Assembly (NCBI RefSeq): GCF_001649575.2
Contig: NC_051448.1
Coordinates: 18,329,358-18,393,357 of the forward strand
Direction of reading: 5' to 3'
Length of the DNA: 64,000 nucleotides
DNA from: Kryptolebias marmoratus
Lineage: Eukaryota > Chordata > Actinopteri > Cyprinodontiformes > Rivulidae
Part shown: positions 29,571 to 41,145 of the stretch, piece by piece
Numbering within the stretch: position 1 is the stretch's first letter
Layout: every line of letters starts with the position of its first letter
Program-made: the position numbers and the translations under genes
The notes under the pieces: model-generated
Told to the model about the DNA's origin: nothing
What the model saw: only the letters and a program-made list of their open reading frames with translations
Database searches by the model: none

Positions 29571-30485
29571 ATGAACTCAGACGAACAACGCTGGCGCAAC
29601 AATGTTGACGGAGCCATTTCCGGGTTAAAGGTTAACATGCAGGAAATGATGCGGCTAATCCGCGACCTGTCGAGCAGTAGAATGAACGCCGTTTCACAAG
29701 CTCCTCCGGCTACTACTCGCTCATTTGTATCTCCACTGCATGAACCGAAGCTTCCTCCACCCGAAAACTTTTCTGATGAGTCAGAACAATGCAGACCGTT
29801 TCTGACTCAGTGTGAAATTCATTTTCAACTTCAACCTTCGTCATTCCCGTCTGAGAGAGCCAAGGTTGCTTACGTGGTTTCTTTGTTGTCAGGCAAAGCT
29901 AAACTTTGGGGCACAGCAGCTTGGCAACGGGACGCTTTATTTTGTTATACTTACAAGGACTTTGCCACAGAACTTCGTAGGGTGTTTAATCCTATCGCAC
30001 CCGAGCGAGAAGCGGCTCGCAGGCTGTTTTCATTGAAGCAAGGAAGAGGAAGCGTCACTGAATATATTATTGAATTCCATACTTTAGCCGCTGATAGTCA
30101 CTGGAATGAGTCAGCATTAACGGACGCTTTCTTTCAGGGCTTGAAGGAGGAGATCAAGGACGAGCTGGCTACTCGGGATCGCCCCGCTAGTCTAAGGGAG
30201 TTAGAGGAGCTGTCAACCCGTACTGACCTCCGGTTAACTGAACGAAAACAGGAGAAAAAGTGTAACCTGTTTTTCAGGAACAGTGCAATGGATTTCAGGC
30301 CTTCCATGCCTCAGGAAACCAGTACACCAGCAGGAGTCTTTACGGCTGAGGAACCTATGCAGATCGGACGAACCAAGCTATCTTTGGAGGAGCGTTCACG
30401 ACGAAGAACAGGAAATCTCTGTTTTTACTGTGGAGCCAAGGGTCATGCCGTGAGAAATTGTCCAGTAAAAGACCAGGCTCAGTAG
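29571..30485 (+). CDS. gag: Gypsy gag polyprotein
   Basis: 304 codons starting [10 protein letters not shown], 24 nt after the 5' LTR, ending TAG at 30483-30485. It should form the capsid/nucleocapsid particle that packages element RNA. The central part has the gypsy-type retrotransposon gag domain (about residues 70-210; e.g. [46 protein letters not shown]). A CCHC zinc knuckle lies at residues 284-297 ([14 protein letters not shown]). The frame is also open upstream through the LTR, but only because of the 8-bp indel, so this ATG was preferred. A candidate primer-binding site beginning TGG lies at 29556, between LTR and gag. No stop or frameshift. Confidence 0.9.
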   Translation: MNSDEQRWRNNVDGAISGLKVNMQEMMRLIRDLSSSRMNAVSQAPPATTRSFVSPLHEPKLPPPENFSDESEQCRPFLTQCEIHFQLQPSSFPSERAKVAYVVSLLSGKAKLWGTAAWQRDALFCYTYKDFATELRRVFNPIAPEREAARRLFSLKQGRGSVTEYIIEFHTLAADSHWNESALTDAFFQGLKEEIKDELATRDRPASLRELEELSTRTDLRLTERKQEKKCNLFFRNSAMDFRPSMPQETSTPAGVFTAEEPMQIGRTKLSLEERSRRRTGNLCFYCGAKGHAVRNCPVKDQAQ

Positions 30486-33244
30486 GATCCAGGAGAGTCC
30501 TGCTGAGCCCGGTAAGTAGATGCAATTTCTCCTCTATGCTAATTCTTCCTGCTGAACTGTCTGTCCTGGGTAGCAAGACCACTACCAAGGCCTTCATAGA
30601 TTCGGGAGCAGACTCTGAATTCATTGACCTGACTTTTGCTAAGAGTCTAGGTATAGAGATAATTCCGTCCCCAAGTGATCACAGGATTACGGCTCTTGAT
30701 GGTCATGTGTTGGCTCAGGACAATTGCGAGACCAGACCTGTTCATTTGTCAATTTGCGGGAATCACCATGAATCAATAAAGTTTTTTGTGATTCATTCCC
30801 CCGATCTGCCTATCATTTTAGGAGCTACCTGGCTTAAGAAGCACAACCCCCAGATTGACTGGAAACAACGGGAGATCACAGGATGGGCAGAATCATGTTC
30901 GGCGTCATGTCTCTTGGATGCCGTCGTGGAATCAGAACCTGCCAACAGCAAACCTGAGAGTTTCCCCGACATCACCAAGGTACCCCCGGAATACCTGGAC
31001 CTTAAGGAGGTATTTAATAAGACAAAAGCCACCTCGTTACCTCCACACCGGCCCTACGACTGTCCTATTGACCTTCTCCCAGGTGCAGCTCCACCTCGTG
31101 GTCGCCTTTTTTCATTGTCTCGCCCAGAACATGACGTTATGACCAAGTACATTAATGAGAGTCTTCAGGCAGGTATTATTAGACCGTCTGTTTCACCAGC
31201 TGGAGCGGGGTTCTTTTTTGTAGGCAAAAAGGACGGGTCCCTAAGACCATGTATAGATTATAGAGGGTTAAATAACATCACTATTAAGAATAAGTACCCA
31301 TTACCACTCATGTCATCCGCTTTTGATCTTATTCAAGGGGCTAAGGTGTTTACAAAGTTAGATCTACGTAACGCTTACCACTTAGTTCGCATCAGAGAAG
31401 GCGACGAGTGGAAGACAGCATTTAACACACCTTCTGGACACTACGAATACCTAGTCATGCCTTTTGGACTCACCAACGCACCCGCAGTTTTTCAGTCACT
31501 TGTTAATGACATTTTACGAGACATGATTAATCAATTTGTGTTTGTATATCTTGATGATATACTTATCTTTTCGCAAGACCTTAAGTCTCATAAGGACCAT
31601 GTTAGGAGAGTTTTATTAAGACTCCTTCAGAATAAGTTGTTTGTTAAGGCTGAAAAATGTGAGTCCCACCAAACTTCTACCTCGTTCCTAGGATTCAACA
31701 TTTCCCCTGACCAAGTATCAATGGACCAATCCAAGGTTACCGCGATCAGAGAGTGGCCGGTTCCTTCCGATAGAAAAGGTTCGCAGCGCTTTCTGGGGTT
31801 CGCAAATTTCTACAGGAAGTTTATTAAAGGATTTAGCCAGGTTGCAGCACCTCTTCACGCACTTACTTCCATTAAAACCCAGTTCATATGGAATCAGGAG
31901 GCACAGCTAGCATTCAACGATCTCAGGGATCGTTTCACTCAGGCCCCTATTCTACATTCACCCGATGAAAACAGGCCTTTCATCGTAGAGGTTGATGCTT
32001 CGAGTTCAGGGGTGGGTGCTGTACTAAGCCAGGTCTTGGAGGACAAACAGCTCCACCCCTGTGCCTATTTTTCGAAGAGATTATCCCCAGCAGAACAAAA
32101 TTACGATGTCGGCGAAAGGGAGCTTCTTGCTGTTAAATTGGCCTTGGAGGAGTGGAGGCATTGGCTGGAGGGAGCCCAAGAGCCATTTGTCATTTGGACC
32201 GACCACAAAAACCTCGAGTACCTGAAGACTGCCAAGAGACTCAGCGCTCGTCAGGCCAGGTGGGCATTGTTCTTTTCAAGATTTAACTTCCATCTCACCT
32301 ACAGGCCTGGCGAGAAGAATGTTAAGGCAGACGCACTATCCAGGATTCATGAAAACGGACATTCAGAGGAGAGGAACAATTCGGAGGAGTTCATCTTACC
32401 CCAGGTGGTACGCTTGTCCATCACCAAACTGGAGGAGGATCTCCGCCAGGCACTTCGGGAGCACCCATCTCCCTCAACCTGTCCCTCAGACCGCATGTTT
32501 GTTCCCCCTGAGTTGAGAACAAAGGTTTTAATGTTCTGTCACAATTCAAAAATTTTCTGTCAACCAGGTATCACCAAGACCTTGTCGGTGGTCAGATCTC
32601 AGTTTTGGTGGGAGACTCTTCATAGAGACGTCCGGGAGTTTGTGTCCGCCTGCCCACAGTGTGCTCAGGCCAAGGTCTCCCGCCGTCGCCCAGTGGGCTT
32701 GCTTCGCCCACTTCCTATCCCCTCTCGTCCTTGGTCCCACATTGCTATGGACTTCATTACAGGGTTACCCGCGTCCTCAGGTAACACTGTTATCTTAACG
32801 GTCATCGACTGGTTTTCCAAAATGGTGGATTTGGTTCCGCTCAAGAAGCTACCATCCTCCAAGGAACTGGCCGGGATTATGGCCAGGGAGGTTTTTAGGC
32901 TCCACGGCCTACCTAAGGACATTGTTTCGGACCGTGGGCCTCAGTTCATCTCCAAATTTTGGAGGGAATTCTGTAATATTTTGGACATCTCTATCAGTCT
33001 GTCCTCAGGTTTTCATCCCCAGACAGACGGACAGACGGAACGGGCCAACCAAGAGATTGAGACCAAGCTTCGCCTACTCTGCTCCACCGAACCCGCTAAG
33101 TGGTCAAGCAACTTACCTTGGGTGGAGCATTCCATGAACTGTCTTCCTTCTGCTGCTACAGGTCTCTCCCCATTCTACACAGTTTTTGGATACCAGCCCC
33201 CGATCTTCACAATCCAGGAGAGAGAGGCTGGGGTTCCTTCGGCG
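30458..33244 (+). CDS. pol: Gypsy pol polyprotein (PR-RT-RNaseH-IN), cut by gap
   Basis: Open in the -1 frame relative to gag from 30350, so the two overlap by about 136 nt; it is probably made as a gag-pol fusion. The start given is only the first codon of a convenient frame. Domains in order, numbered from there: protease with DSGAD at 48-52, reverse transcriptase with YLDD at about 364-367, RNase H with VEVDASSSG and TDHKNLEYL, an HHCC-type zinc-binding region, and an integrase core with the D,D,E triad in AMDFITG, SDRGPQF and [11 protein letters not shown]. No stop in the roughly 930 visible codons. Oddity: in the HHCC region the second His position reads Gln (FCQPG, usually GHPG), which may weaken zinc binding. 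The part after 33244 is missing. Confidence 0.93.
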
Positions 33245-33617
33245 NNNNNNNNNNNNNNNNNNNNNNNNNNNNNNNNNNNNNNNNNNNNNNNNNNNNNNNN
33301 NNNNNNNNNNNNNNNNNNNNNNNNNNNNNNNNNNNNNNNNNNNNNNNNNNNNNNNNNNNNNNNNNNNNNNNNNNNNNNNNNNNNNNNNNNNNNNNNNNNN
33401 NNNNNNNNNNNNNNNNNNNNNNNNNNNNNNNNNNNNNNNNNNNNNNNNNNNNNNNNNNNNNNNNNNNNNNNNNNNNNNNNNNNNNNNNNNNNNNNNNNNN
33501 NNNNNNNNNNNNNNNNNNNNNNNNNNNNNNNNNNNNNNNNNNNNNNNNNNNNNNNNNNNNNNNNNNNNNNNNNNNNNNNNNNNNNNNNNNNNNNNNNNNN
33601 NNNNNNNNNNNNNNNNN
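33245..33617. other. Assembly gap inside the gypsy element
   Basis: Run of N between integrase and 3' LTR. It starts within pol and ends about 25 bp into the LTR, judging by the 5' copy. True length unknown. Confidence 0.98.
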
Positions 33618-34208
33618 ACGCCTCTTGCCACAGTCACTTAACTTTCCACAGTCCCACAGTTCAAGCCACACCCATGTTGCCATGCCCACGTAATCAGCTT
33701 CATCTGTCTCACCTGTTCCTGTCACCATAAGTACCCACAGTTCACACACCTCAGTGCCAGATTATTGAAAGCCTAACCGCAAGTAAATGTCCAGCGTACT
33801 TCTCATGTTCATGCCTGATCTTGACCCTTGCCTGTTTCCTGACCATCGTCTCCTGCCTGCCCCCTGCCTGATACTGCTCTGGATTCTGATCTCCCGTTAC
33901 CGACCTTGCTTTACTCATCTGGACCTCGCCCTTTGGATTCTCCCCGTCTGGTTTTGGCTTCGGAACTCTGACCTACCGGTAACGACCTCACGCCTGGACC
34001 CGGATTTTCCCTATCGTCTCAGCCCCTTTCAGACCAGCCGGTCTGCATCACAAAACCAAGCTAAAGTGGACTTACCAGTTCCAGTCCCGACTCTAGTCGA
34101 TCACGTGAGTGAGACGATCAAAGACTTTGAGCCTGCTTCCAGCTTTCTGGCAATAAAATCCTTAAAACTTGGTTGTGAGTCTGAGTTCTGCCAAGCCTCG
34201 CCTTGTCA
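33618..34208 (+). repeat. 3' LTR of gypsy element (start lost in gap)
   Basis: Corresponds to 28949-29547 of the 5' LTR. Differences seen are one A/C (about 33695), one T/C (about 34001) and 8 bp absent near 34170. It ends CTTGTCA, then the target duplicate GAATG. Confidence 0.93.
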
Positions 34209-34213
34209 GAATG

Positions 34214-35831
34214 GCATAAAATAATGGATTAAAAACATTTTTTGATGATGTTTGCGTTGCTATTAGCTCTTTGTTTGTTTGGCCTGTTAGCGACGTTTGT
34301 AAGCTTCAAAGACAGTCGGGCTCACGAGTCTCGGCTTTTGGTGTTTTGTCTGTTAATTTTACTTTAGATATGTGTAAACATCATTAAAAAAAACAAAAAC
34401 TAAATGGAAAATATACCTCAATCTGTGTCACATCATAAATGTACAGTTTTCAGACTTGGAGATCCTAAAACTGGTGACACGTTTGAGGCCGTGGAGAAAA
34501 ACCTCATTTTAGGGACAAGCAGAGATCTTCCTTTCCCTTTCGATGCAGAAGCCCTTCCCTTACGGGGTTAATCTTTACTGCGGTACGCTCTTTGGCACCG
34601 TCCTCCATTAACGCAGCTGTGGTGAACTCAGGCACTCAAGAGCTCGCTGACGGATGTTGCTGCAGTTTCCTTCGAAAACCAGATAAGAAAATAACGGCTT
34701 CTGTGCACCATTCTCAATAAAATTAAAAGACCATCTGAATATTTCCAACCCACCTACCCTCCCCCNNNNNNNNNNNNNNNNNNNNNNNNNNNACCCCCCC
34801 CCTTCCCCCCCCCCCTCCATCTATGACAGAAAGAGGTGAACTCTTAGTGCTTTAGGTAGATTAAAATGTGTCATTTTATGCCAGTCAGTGAACTATCGGA
34901 TGAACTGAAACCATAAAAGATCAGGAAGGAAGAACCAAAACCAGAACCGTTCACTGGGACAAGATAAAGTCATAATACCCCCCCCCCCTTAAAAAACAAA
35001 CTTTGGACCCGTCCAGGGATGTCATCTTTTAAATGTGGCACGAAACAAGAAACTGTTGCATTTGCGTTCACCCATCTATAGGTTTTCTGGTTTGGAACAG
35101 GTAAGAAGTGTCTTGGGGCTATGATGTTCAAAAGGTAAGACCTGATGTAAAAGTATATTGGGGGATAGGGGGAGGGGGGAGGGGGGTTATAAACACGCTG
35201 GTACTGTGGCCCAAGTGTCCCTTTTTTGGTTGCGAAAGTTCCTAAATCTTGACTTTTTTGGCGTGCCATCGAACAGAGCTGTTTCCAAGATCTGAAACGA
35301 GGTGTTTCTCAAAAATGAATCTATTTATTGAATTTTTTCTTCTGTTTTGTTTTTGTCCAAAATGATCCTAATTCTTCACAAGTGGGGATTTGTATTTGTC
35401 CCGTTTTTAGGTACCAGTGACATTTAAAGTTGACACGACGCAAAAAGACTCGGTGGTACGAAGATCCACAGGCGCAGTATTCCGCTGCTATTTCCACATT
35501 GGAGAAGGGCAATCAGTTCTGCGTTCCCTTTTATTTTGCATTAAGCTTCAACCAAATTTAGTTTAAGCAAATGCTTCTTTTTTGCACTTCTTTTTTAAAA
35601 ACAAAAGGCAGATCTTTTCCGTGTCAGAACCCATGAATCCCTTGGTTGGACATGTGGCCCGTAGAACAAACTGAATTAGACAACACTACGATACGACTTT
35701 TTATGTGTTGATGGGTCCAGTTGACAAATGTCTGAGCCTCTCCACTAGCAAGGGTGGTTTGGGTTGTTTTTTTTGTTGTTGTTGTTTTGTTTTCTGCTTC
35801 TTGTAGGGTTATTGCCTGTTTGAAACAAGTC
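34214..35831. other. Intergenic region, no gene seen
   Basis: No gene recognised. Contains a 27-base gap at 34766-34792 within C runs, another poly-C tract (about 34978-34988) and a G-rich tract (35158-35187). Confidence 0.5.
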
Positions 35832-36130
35832 GTAAATGGACTGTACTTATATAGCGGCTTTCTAGCCACTCAAACCGCTTTACAACACAATCTGCCCTCA
35901 TTTCCCCATCATACAGCACTCTGCTACATCTCTACAAAGCTAATCTCAATAAATCATTCTATAGAGTCTGATCAGGGCTTTCGATCAACAATGGAGCACA
36001 CATCAGAGGCAACGAGGGGTTCAGCGTCTCGCCCGGGGACACTTCAACATGTGGCACACTGGCAGAATCGAACCTCCAGCTGTCCTCTCGTTGGAGGACG
36101 ACTGCTCGAACCACTGAGCCACAGCTGCCC
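35832..36130 (-). mobile_element. tRNA-derived SINE
   Basis: On the minus strand it begins GGGCAGCTGTGGCTCAGTGG, containing an A-box-like TGGCTCAGTGG, followed by a B-box GGTTCGATTCTGCC (36064-36077). It then has a body ending in the tail TATATAAGTACAGTCCATTTAC. The same body and tail are shared with copies at 53500 and 62161. Confidence 0.75.
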
Positions 36131-38554
36131 AAACAGTTTTTTAAGAATGTACCATTCCTGAACCTGTATCGAATCACGACCCAGAAACCGAGGTGCGCGC
36201 CGGACCGTGATTTATGGGTACGTTGCCCCTCTAAGAACACGGAGACACGGCGCAGAGCATGAAGATTATGTGACGGGGTTTATTTTCACACACTGAGAAG
36301 GGAGTCAATTCTCTGAAACTGATGGTGTCCCCCCCCCCACCNCGCCACCCCCCACCCCCCACCAAGTAGAAACACTTCAACCATCAATGGACATTTGCAG
36401 CTTCATCCTTGTAATGAAGATGAAAATTTCAGAGCTGCAGCATTTGTGTGGTTGTGTGTGTGTGTGTGTGTGTAGGAACACGGCTTAGAAGAGACAAAGC
36501 TCACAGCATGAGCCTGGTGATGTAACACTTAAGAGGCAGTTTGAGAGGAGGTAGGAGAACATTAGAAAAGGAGACGGAGACTGTACTTCAAGACGTAGGG
36601 TCGTTCCCTGACGGGCCTAAAGTTCAGCTGCCCCCCCTCTCTGCACTTAGCCAAACGGCACTTTCACCTTTTAAACTCCCCGTCCAGCTTAAAGGAATTA
36701 AAAACGCTTCAGCTGATTTCAAAGCGGAGCCCCGCTGGGGCCAAAAACATTGGACTCCTGCTTTTATTTCCAGAAGATTCCTTGATAGAAGCATGTAGTA
36801 AACAATGACGACGACACAGTAATGCACACGAACATCTTCTTTTCTTTTTTTTTTTTCCCCAGATACCAACAATTACACCATAGGCGCACATGAAAACACA
36901 AAACTGAGTTGAAACGGGGGAAAAAAAGGCTCTTCAAAACCTGAAATAATAGGTAAACTGGCCAAAGAGGGTCACGACAACTGAAATATGTCCAGCTATT
37001 AGGTTTGATGAGCTCAGATGATAGGTTTAATTAACCTTTTGATGAACTGTTTGTGTTATTTTAAATGTTTCCACTGGACCTCTCCTTTGACTTTGTTACT
37101 TTGCAACAAGAAGGACCTGTAAATGTAAGACACATATTTATGATCTGTTCCTATTTCCTACTTGTGAAGGGCTTCCCCGACATAAACAGATATAACGGTT
37201 CCAAATTTGGTCCTCGCCAAGTCCATCAAATACTTTCAAACATATCCAAAATTGGTCATTGACCCATAAAATGTCTCGTCAATACTCATCAGTTGTTTTG
37301 TTTTCCTGTTATAACAGAGCTGACTTACAGCCAAGAGGAACGGGCAATGATTTTCAAATCACTTTCCGATACTGATTTTAAATGGCTGCCACTTTGAAAA
37401 GTACTGGAGCAGCACTGGCCTTAACAGCAACAAACACTAACAATGTGCTTCACCCTGATCATGTGGCTCAACTAATATCCCCCCCAAAAAAACCTTCTAC
37501 TGACTATATACATAATGACCTAAGAACAGAGATGCACAACCCTCTTGGACACCAGTTTCCAAAGAAAAATATTGTTCCGACTTAAAGCCACTATAATGTT
37601 TTGTTGATGTCCACTACATCCTGTCATAAATTATTTACCTTTTAGGCATTCAGACACACTGAAAAGCTGTAAAATTAATGAGAGGGAGGCGTCACCAGAG
37701 CAACCTGGTAAAGTTGTTTCCGACCTCCTGATTACAAAAGCACAACATCTCTCCTGTTTATTCGCAGGTTTGACGTGACGTCCGCAAAAACGCGGCGCTG
37801 CTCTTTCCCATTGAGCACGTCAGCGCGGCATTTCTGAAAGGCATACAGCGGGCGACGCAACGTGACAATGCAGAGGCTCCTGAAGGGGCCTCCGATTCAC
37901 GACGGCTCATTTGCAAACGACAGGCAGAAATGGAATTTTTTTTTTTTTTTTCGTTCCTGTAAAGTGCACTGATGTGATATTATTAGAGCCCATCGAAGTA
38001 AAGTGTTGGGAGAAAGCCCCCCAGAGGAAGCGGGCTTTCTGGTCTTTAGACGTGGTTGGTTTCAGACGCTGCCTGAGTCGTGCCGCCTCCCCCGCCTCCC
38101 TTCGTCCCAGCGGTTATTACCGTCCATCATGCCCCATGTGAGCATGTGTGCTCCTCGCTGAGTGGGGAACACCATTATGATAAGTGGTCGCTCTTATTAT
38201 CGTTAGTCTCTGCTCTGCTAGGAAGCGCCGAGGCGATGACCGTCCAAATGTGTTGACGTGCGTTTGAGAGCTCCGAGTAGAAAGGAAGCCGTCGTGATTG
38301 TCTGAACGCCGAACGTCAGTGGGAGCCTTGCAGGTGTGAGCGCACGAGCTGTAAATGTGTTTGCCTATATAAACAGAAATCCTCCGAACAGGTGCTTGAA
38401 CAAAAGGCCTGCCTATCTTCAGCCTCAGCATGAACTTTTTTTTAGAATTCAACCAACAAAACAAAAACAAATATAGGCCCAACAGTCCCTGACAGAATGC
38501 ATATTGCCCACTGAATTTCTTGCCAGAGTTTTAAACTCAAATGATCTAAAGTTG
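36131..38554. other. Intergenic region, no gene seen
   Basis: No gene recognised. Contains C runs with a single N (36331-36361), a GT repeat (36450-36472) and A/T tracts. Confidence 0.5.
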
Positions 38555-39435
38555 AGAAATGACAAAGTTACAGCCATTTTTTGGACAAAGCCTGAAAAAA
38601 AACATGTGTGTTCCTCTTATGTGCTGTGAACGACTGCCAGCTACTACCACACCAGATATTAGCTCAACGTCTGTAAAATTCACTGAGCTACAGCACTGTT
38701 CGTGTATGCTAAAGACCATTAGCTGTTGCGGCCATCTTGAATTGAATCGACTCCAATCGTTATTCAGTTACGGAGGCACAGCCAATGATTGATCTCGGAA
38801 AGTTTAATTGAAATCGGTTCAGTGTTTTATGAGATATTTTGCAAATAAACAAACAAACGGGGGTAGACGTAACGGCACAGTTTTAAGTAAATACGTCGCA
38901 GACCGTGTTGCGCTCGTAATGCATCGGGGACGATGCTTAGCTACTACCGCACCGAATCTTAGCTCAATGTTTGAAAAATTGGCTGAGCTGGAGCCATTTT
39001 TGTGTTTTCTAAGGACAGTTGGTCGTCGTGCCCATCTTGAATTGGACCGAGTCCAAAAGTTAATCAGGTGTAGATGTGAAGCCATTGATTACTTTCTGAG
39101 AGTTGTACTAAAATCCTCCCGAGTGGGTCGTGAGATATTTTCCAAACAAACAGCGTTGATTCTGACATTTAATGGCAGTTTTAAACACAAATCTTACACA
39201 ATCAGTTTGAGCTCAAAGTATAACTCTCAGCTACTAACACTAGCTTTAGCTAAAGACCTACAAAATTCACAGAGCTACAGTCATTTTGGTGTTTGCAAAG
39301 ATCACTTTGCTGTGGCAGCCATCTTTAATCAAGTTGAATCCAATAAGCAATCAGCTGTTGACGTCAATCCAGTGATTACTTTCAGAAAGCTACATTAAAA
39401 TCCGTTCAGTGGTTCGTGAGTTATTGTGCCAAAGG
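38555..39435 (+). repeat. Dispersed ~300-bp repeat, three tandem units
   Basis: Three head-to-tail units, each with: AGCTACTACCACACCAGATA-type, TTAGCTCAACGTCTGTAAAA-type, CTGAGCTACAG / GCTGGAGCCATTTTTGTG, GCGGCCATCTTGAATTG, GTGATTACTTTCTGAGAG-type and GAGATATTTTGCAAA. Units start near 38555, 38860 and 39180. This is the clearest array of the family in the window. Confidence 0.75.
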
Positions 39436-40384
39436 TGCAGACAAACGCAGGCATTCGTTTTCTGACATTCGAAGTCTGGGGTTTTTTTGTTTTTGTTTTT
39501 TTTTTTTATATTCTTGAAAAGGTCTGGAGCGGAGGAGTCCTTTCAGGAGCCGCTTCCACAAATGGCAAAAAGATGAAGCGGAGAGAAACAGAGTACCTGT
39601 CAGCGCAAAGCGCTCAGTCAGCATCCCTGTCAACAGCGCACAGCCAATTAGGACCGCAGCCAAATGGCTGGGCGAGTTTCTTACTCCACTGACTCCGTGT
39701 CCGGCACCAAACATACTCACTCTGATGTACGCAGACGCGGGTAAAAAAGAAAAAAAAAAAAAAAAAAAGATTGACAAGCTTTCGAGTTCGAGTAACCCAT
39801 CTGTGACTGCATGCGTTTATCCACATGTGCTTCATGTATACAAACACAACAGAAGGCGCGGCCCCTCCCCCTGCCTCCGATGTCAGTTGGCTCATTTGAC
39901 TACATTTTCATATTTGAGCCGGCACCGAGCGAGTCAGGCGCGCCCCGTAAAACGTCCTTATTTGTGCGGAGAGATGGTGCCGAACTACAGTCTTGCTGCT
40001 GACTTGAGAGCCAATCCAAAGGTTAAAAAATGGGGGGGGGGGAGTGGCAAAAAAAACCTGACATAAACATCGCCGCCGTGCTGCAGTGGCTCCCGGAGCC
40101 GCTTTGCATATCCGAGCAGACGGAATGAGGAGACACTGCGTGGTGTCGGAGGACAGTGGGTGTGGGAGTTGGAAGGTGACGCTGCCACGTCGTCCGGCCA
40201 GCTACTCAAAACTGACTCAGAGGCCTGCCAGCCTGTTGGAGCTCCTTGGATGAGCTGTTGAGTCACAAAGAGTTGGAACTCCAGAAACGAGTGATCGCGC
40301 CACTGGAACCCGGACAAACGTGGCCGGTCTTCTCAGCCGTAGTTATAGCCGCTGGGGTCAAACCTCGAACATAAGGTTATTTTA
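39436..40384. other. Intergenic region, no gene seen
   Basis: No gene recognised. T tract 39493-39508 and A tract 39749-39768. A G run lies at 40032-40042. Confidence 0.5.
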
Positions 40385-40600
40385 CACTCAAAGTATGAGT
40401 CGTGAGTGACTCTCAGCTACCACCATGTCGGGTTTTAGCTCAAAATCTGTAAAACAGGCCGAGTCAGCGCCAGTTTTGCTAAGGTTGAACAGCTGTGGCA
40501 GCCATCTTGAATTGGGTTTGCATCCAATGGGTACTTTGAGAGTTTAATTTAAATCTGTCCTCTCGTGATAGTTTGCTAATAGGTAGAGACACAAACACAC
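40385..40600 (+). repeat. Dispersed ~300-bp repeat, one unit
   Basis: GTGACTCTCAGCTACCACCA, TTTTAGCTCAAAATCTGTAA, GTGGCAGCCATCTTGAATTG and GATAGTTTGCTAATAG in family order, running into a CA repeat. Confidence 0.65.
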
Positions 40601-40788
40601 ACACATACACAGGCAAAAGCATTGCCTAGACTAAGAATCAGATGATCTATAATTATCAACAGAAAATTTTTTATTTTTTTTTACTAATTTAATTCCAAAA
40701 CCTGAGCTCAATACACATTAGGTTCAAATTAGAGGTACACAGACTGATTGGGCAGATGATTAGGCCTTTTTCTATATTTGGAATTGAC

Positions 40789-40789
40789 A

Positions 40790-40866
<77 letters not shown>
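40789..40866. repeat. Compound (CA)n(TA)n microsatellite
   Basis: About 17 bases of CA repeat followed by about 60 bases of pure TA repeat. Probably very variable in length. Confidence 0.95.
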
Positions 40867-40870
<4 letters not shown>

Positions 40871-41106
40871 GTATACCCAAAAGTCTTTGGGCAGCACTGC
40901 GTCGTTACCCTTGACACTATATTCTTCTGATGATGCAATTCCCACGACATTGATGGCTTTCATGGCTGGGATGAGGTTGACTTGAATATTACGCTACTTT
41001 TATGTTTCAGTAGTATTATTTGCTAATTAAACAGGTTTACGCTCTGTGGGTCCAAAAGTTGCATTCTATTTGTACTTGTTGGCATCTCTGAGTTCTGAAT
41101 TGGAAA

Positions 41107-41145
<39 letters not shown>
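41107..41145. repeat. (GA)n microsatellite
   Basis: Nearly pure GA repeat with two single-base breaks. Confidence 0.95.

Larger units (their letters stand above)
28924..34208 (+). mobile_element. Ty3/gypsy LTR retrotransposon, nearly intact, gap in 3' part
   Basis: A complete unit with 5' LTR, gag, pol in a different frame and 3' LTR, flanked by GAATG at 28919-28923 and 34209-34213 (5-bp target-site duplication). LTRs start TGTCA and end TTGTCA. The pol order protease, reverse transcriptase, RNase H, integrase is that of Ty3/gypsy. The readable parts of the two LTRs differ by about two substitutions and one 8-bp indel, so insertion was recent. No env-like frame is seen before the gap at 33245-33617, which hides the integrase C-terminus, polypurine tract and start of the 3' LTR. 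Not a gene of the host. Confidence 0.95.

Noticed and set aside
36061..36130. tRNA gene (A and B boxes on minus)
   Set aside because: No cloverleaf can be closed, and the boxes belong to the head of a SINE with a shared body and tail.
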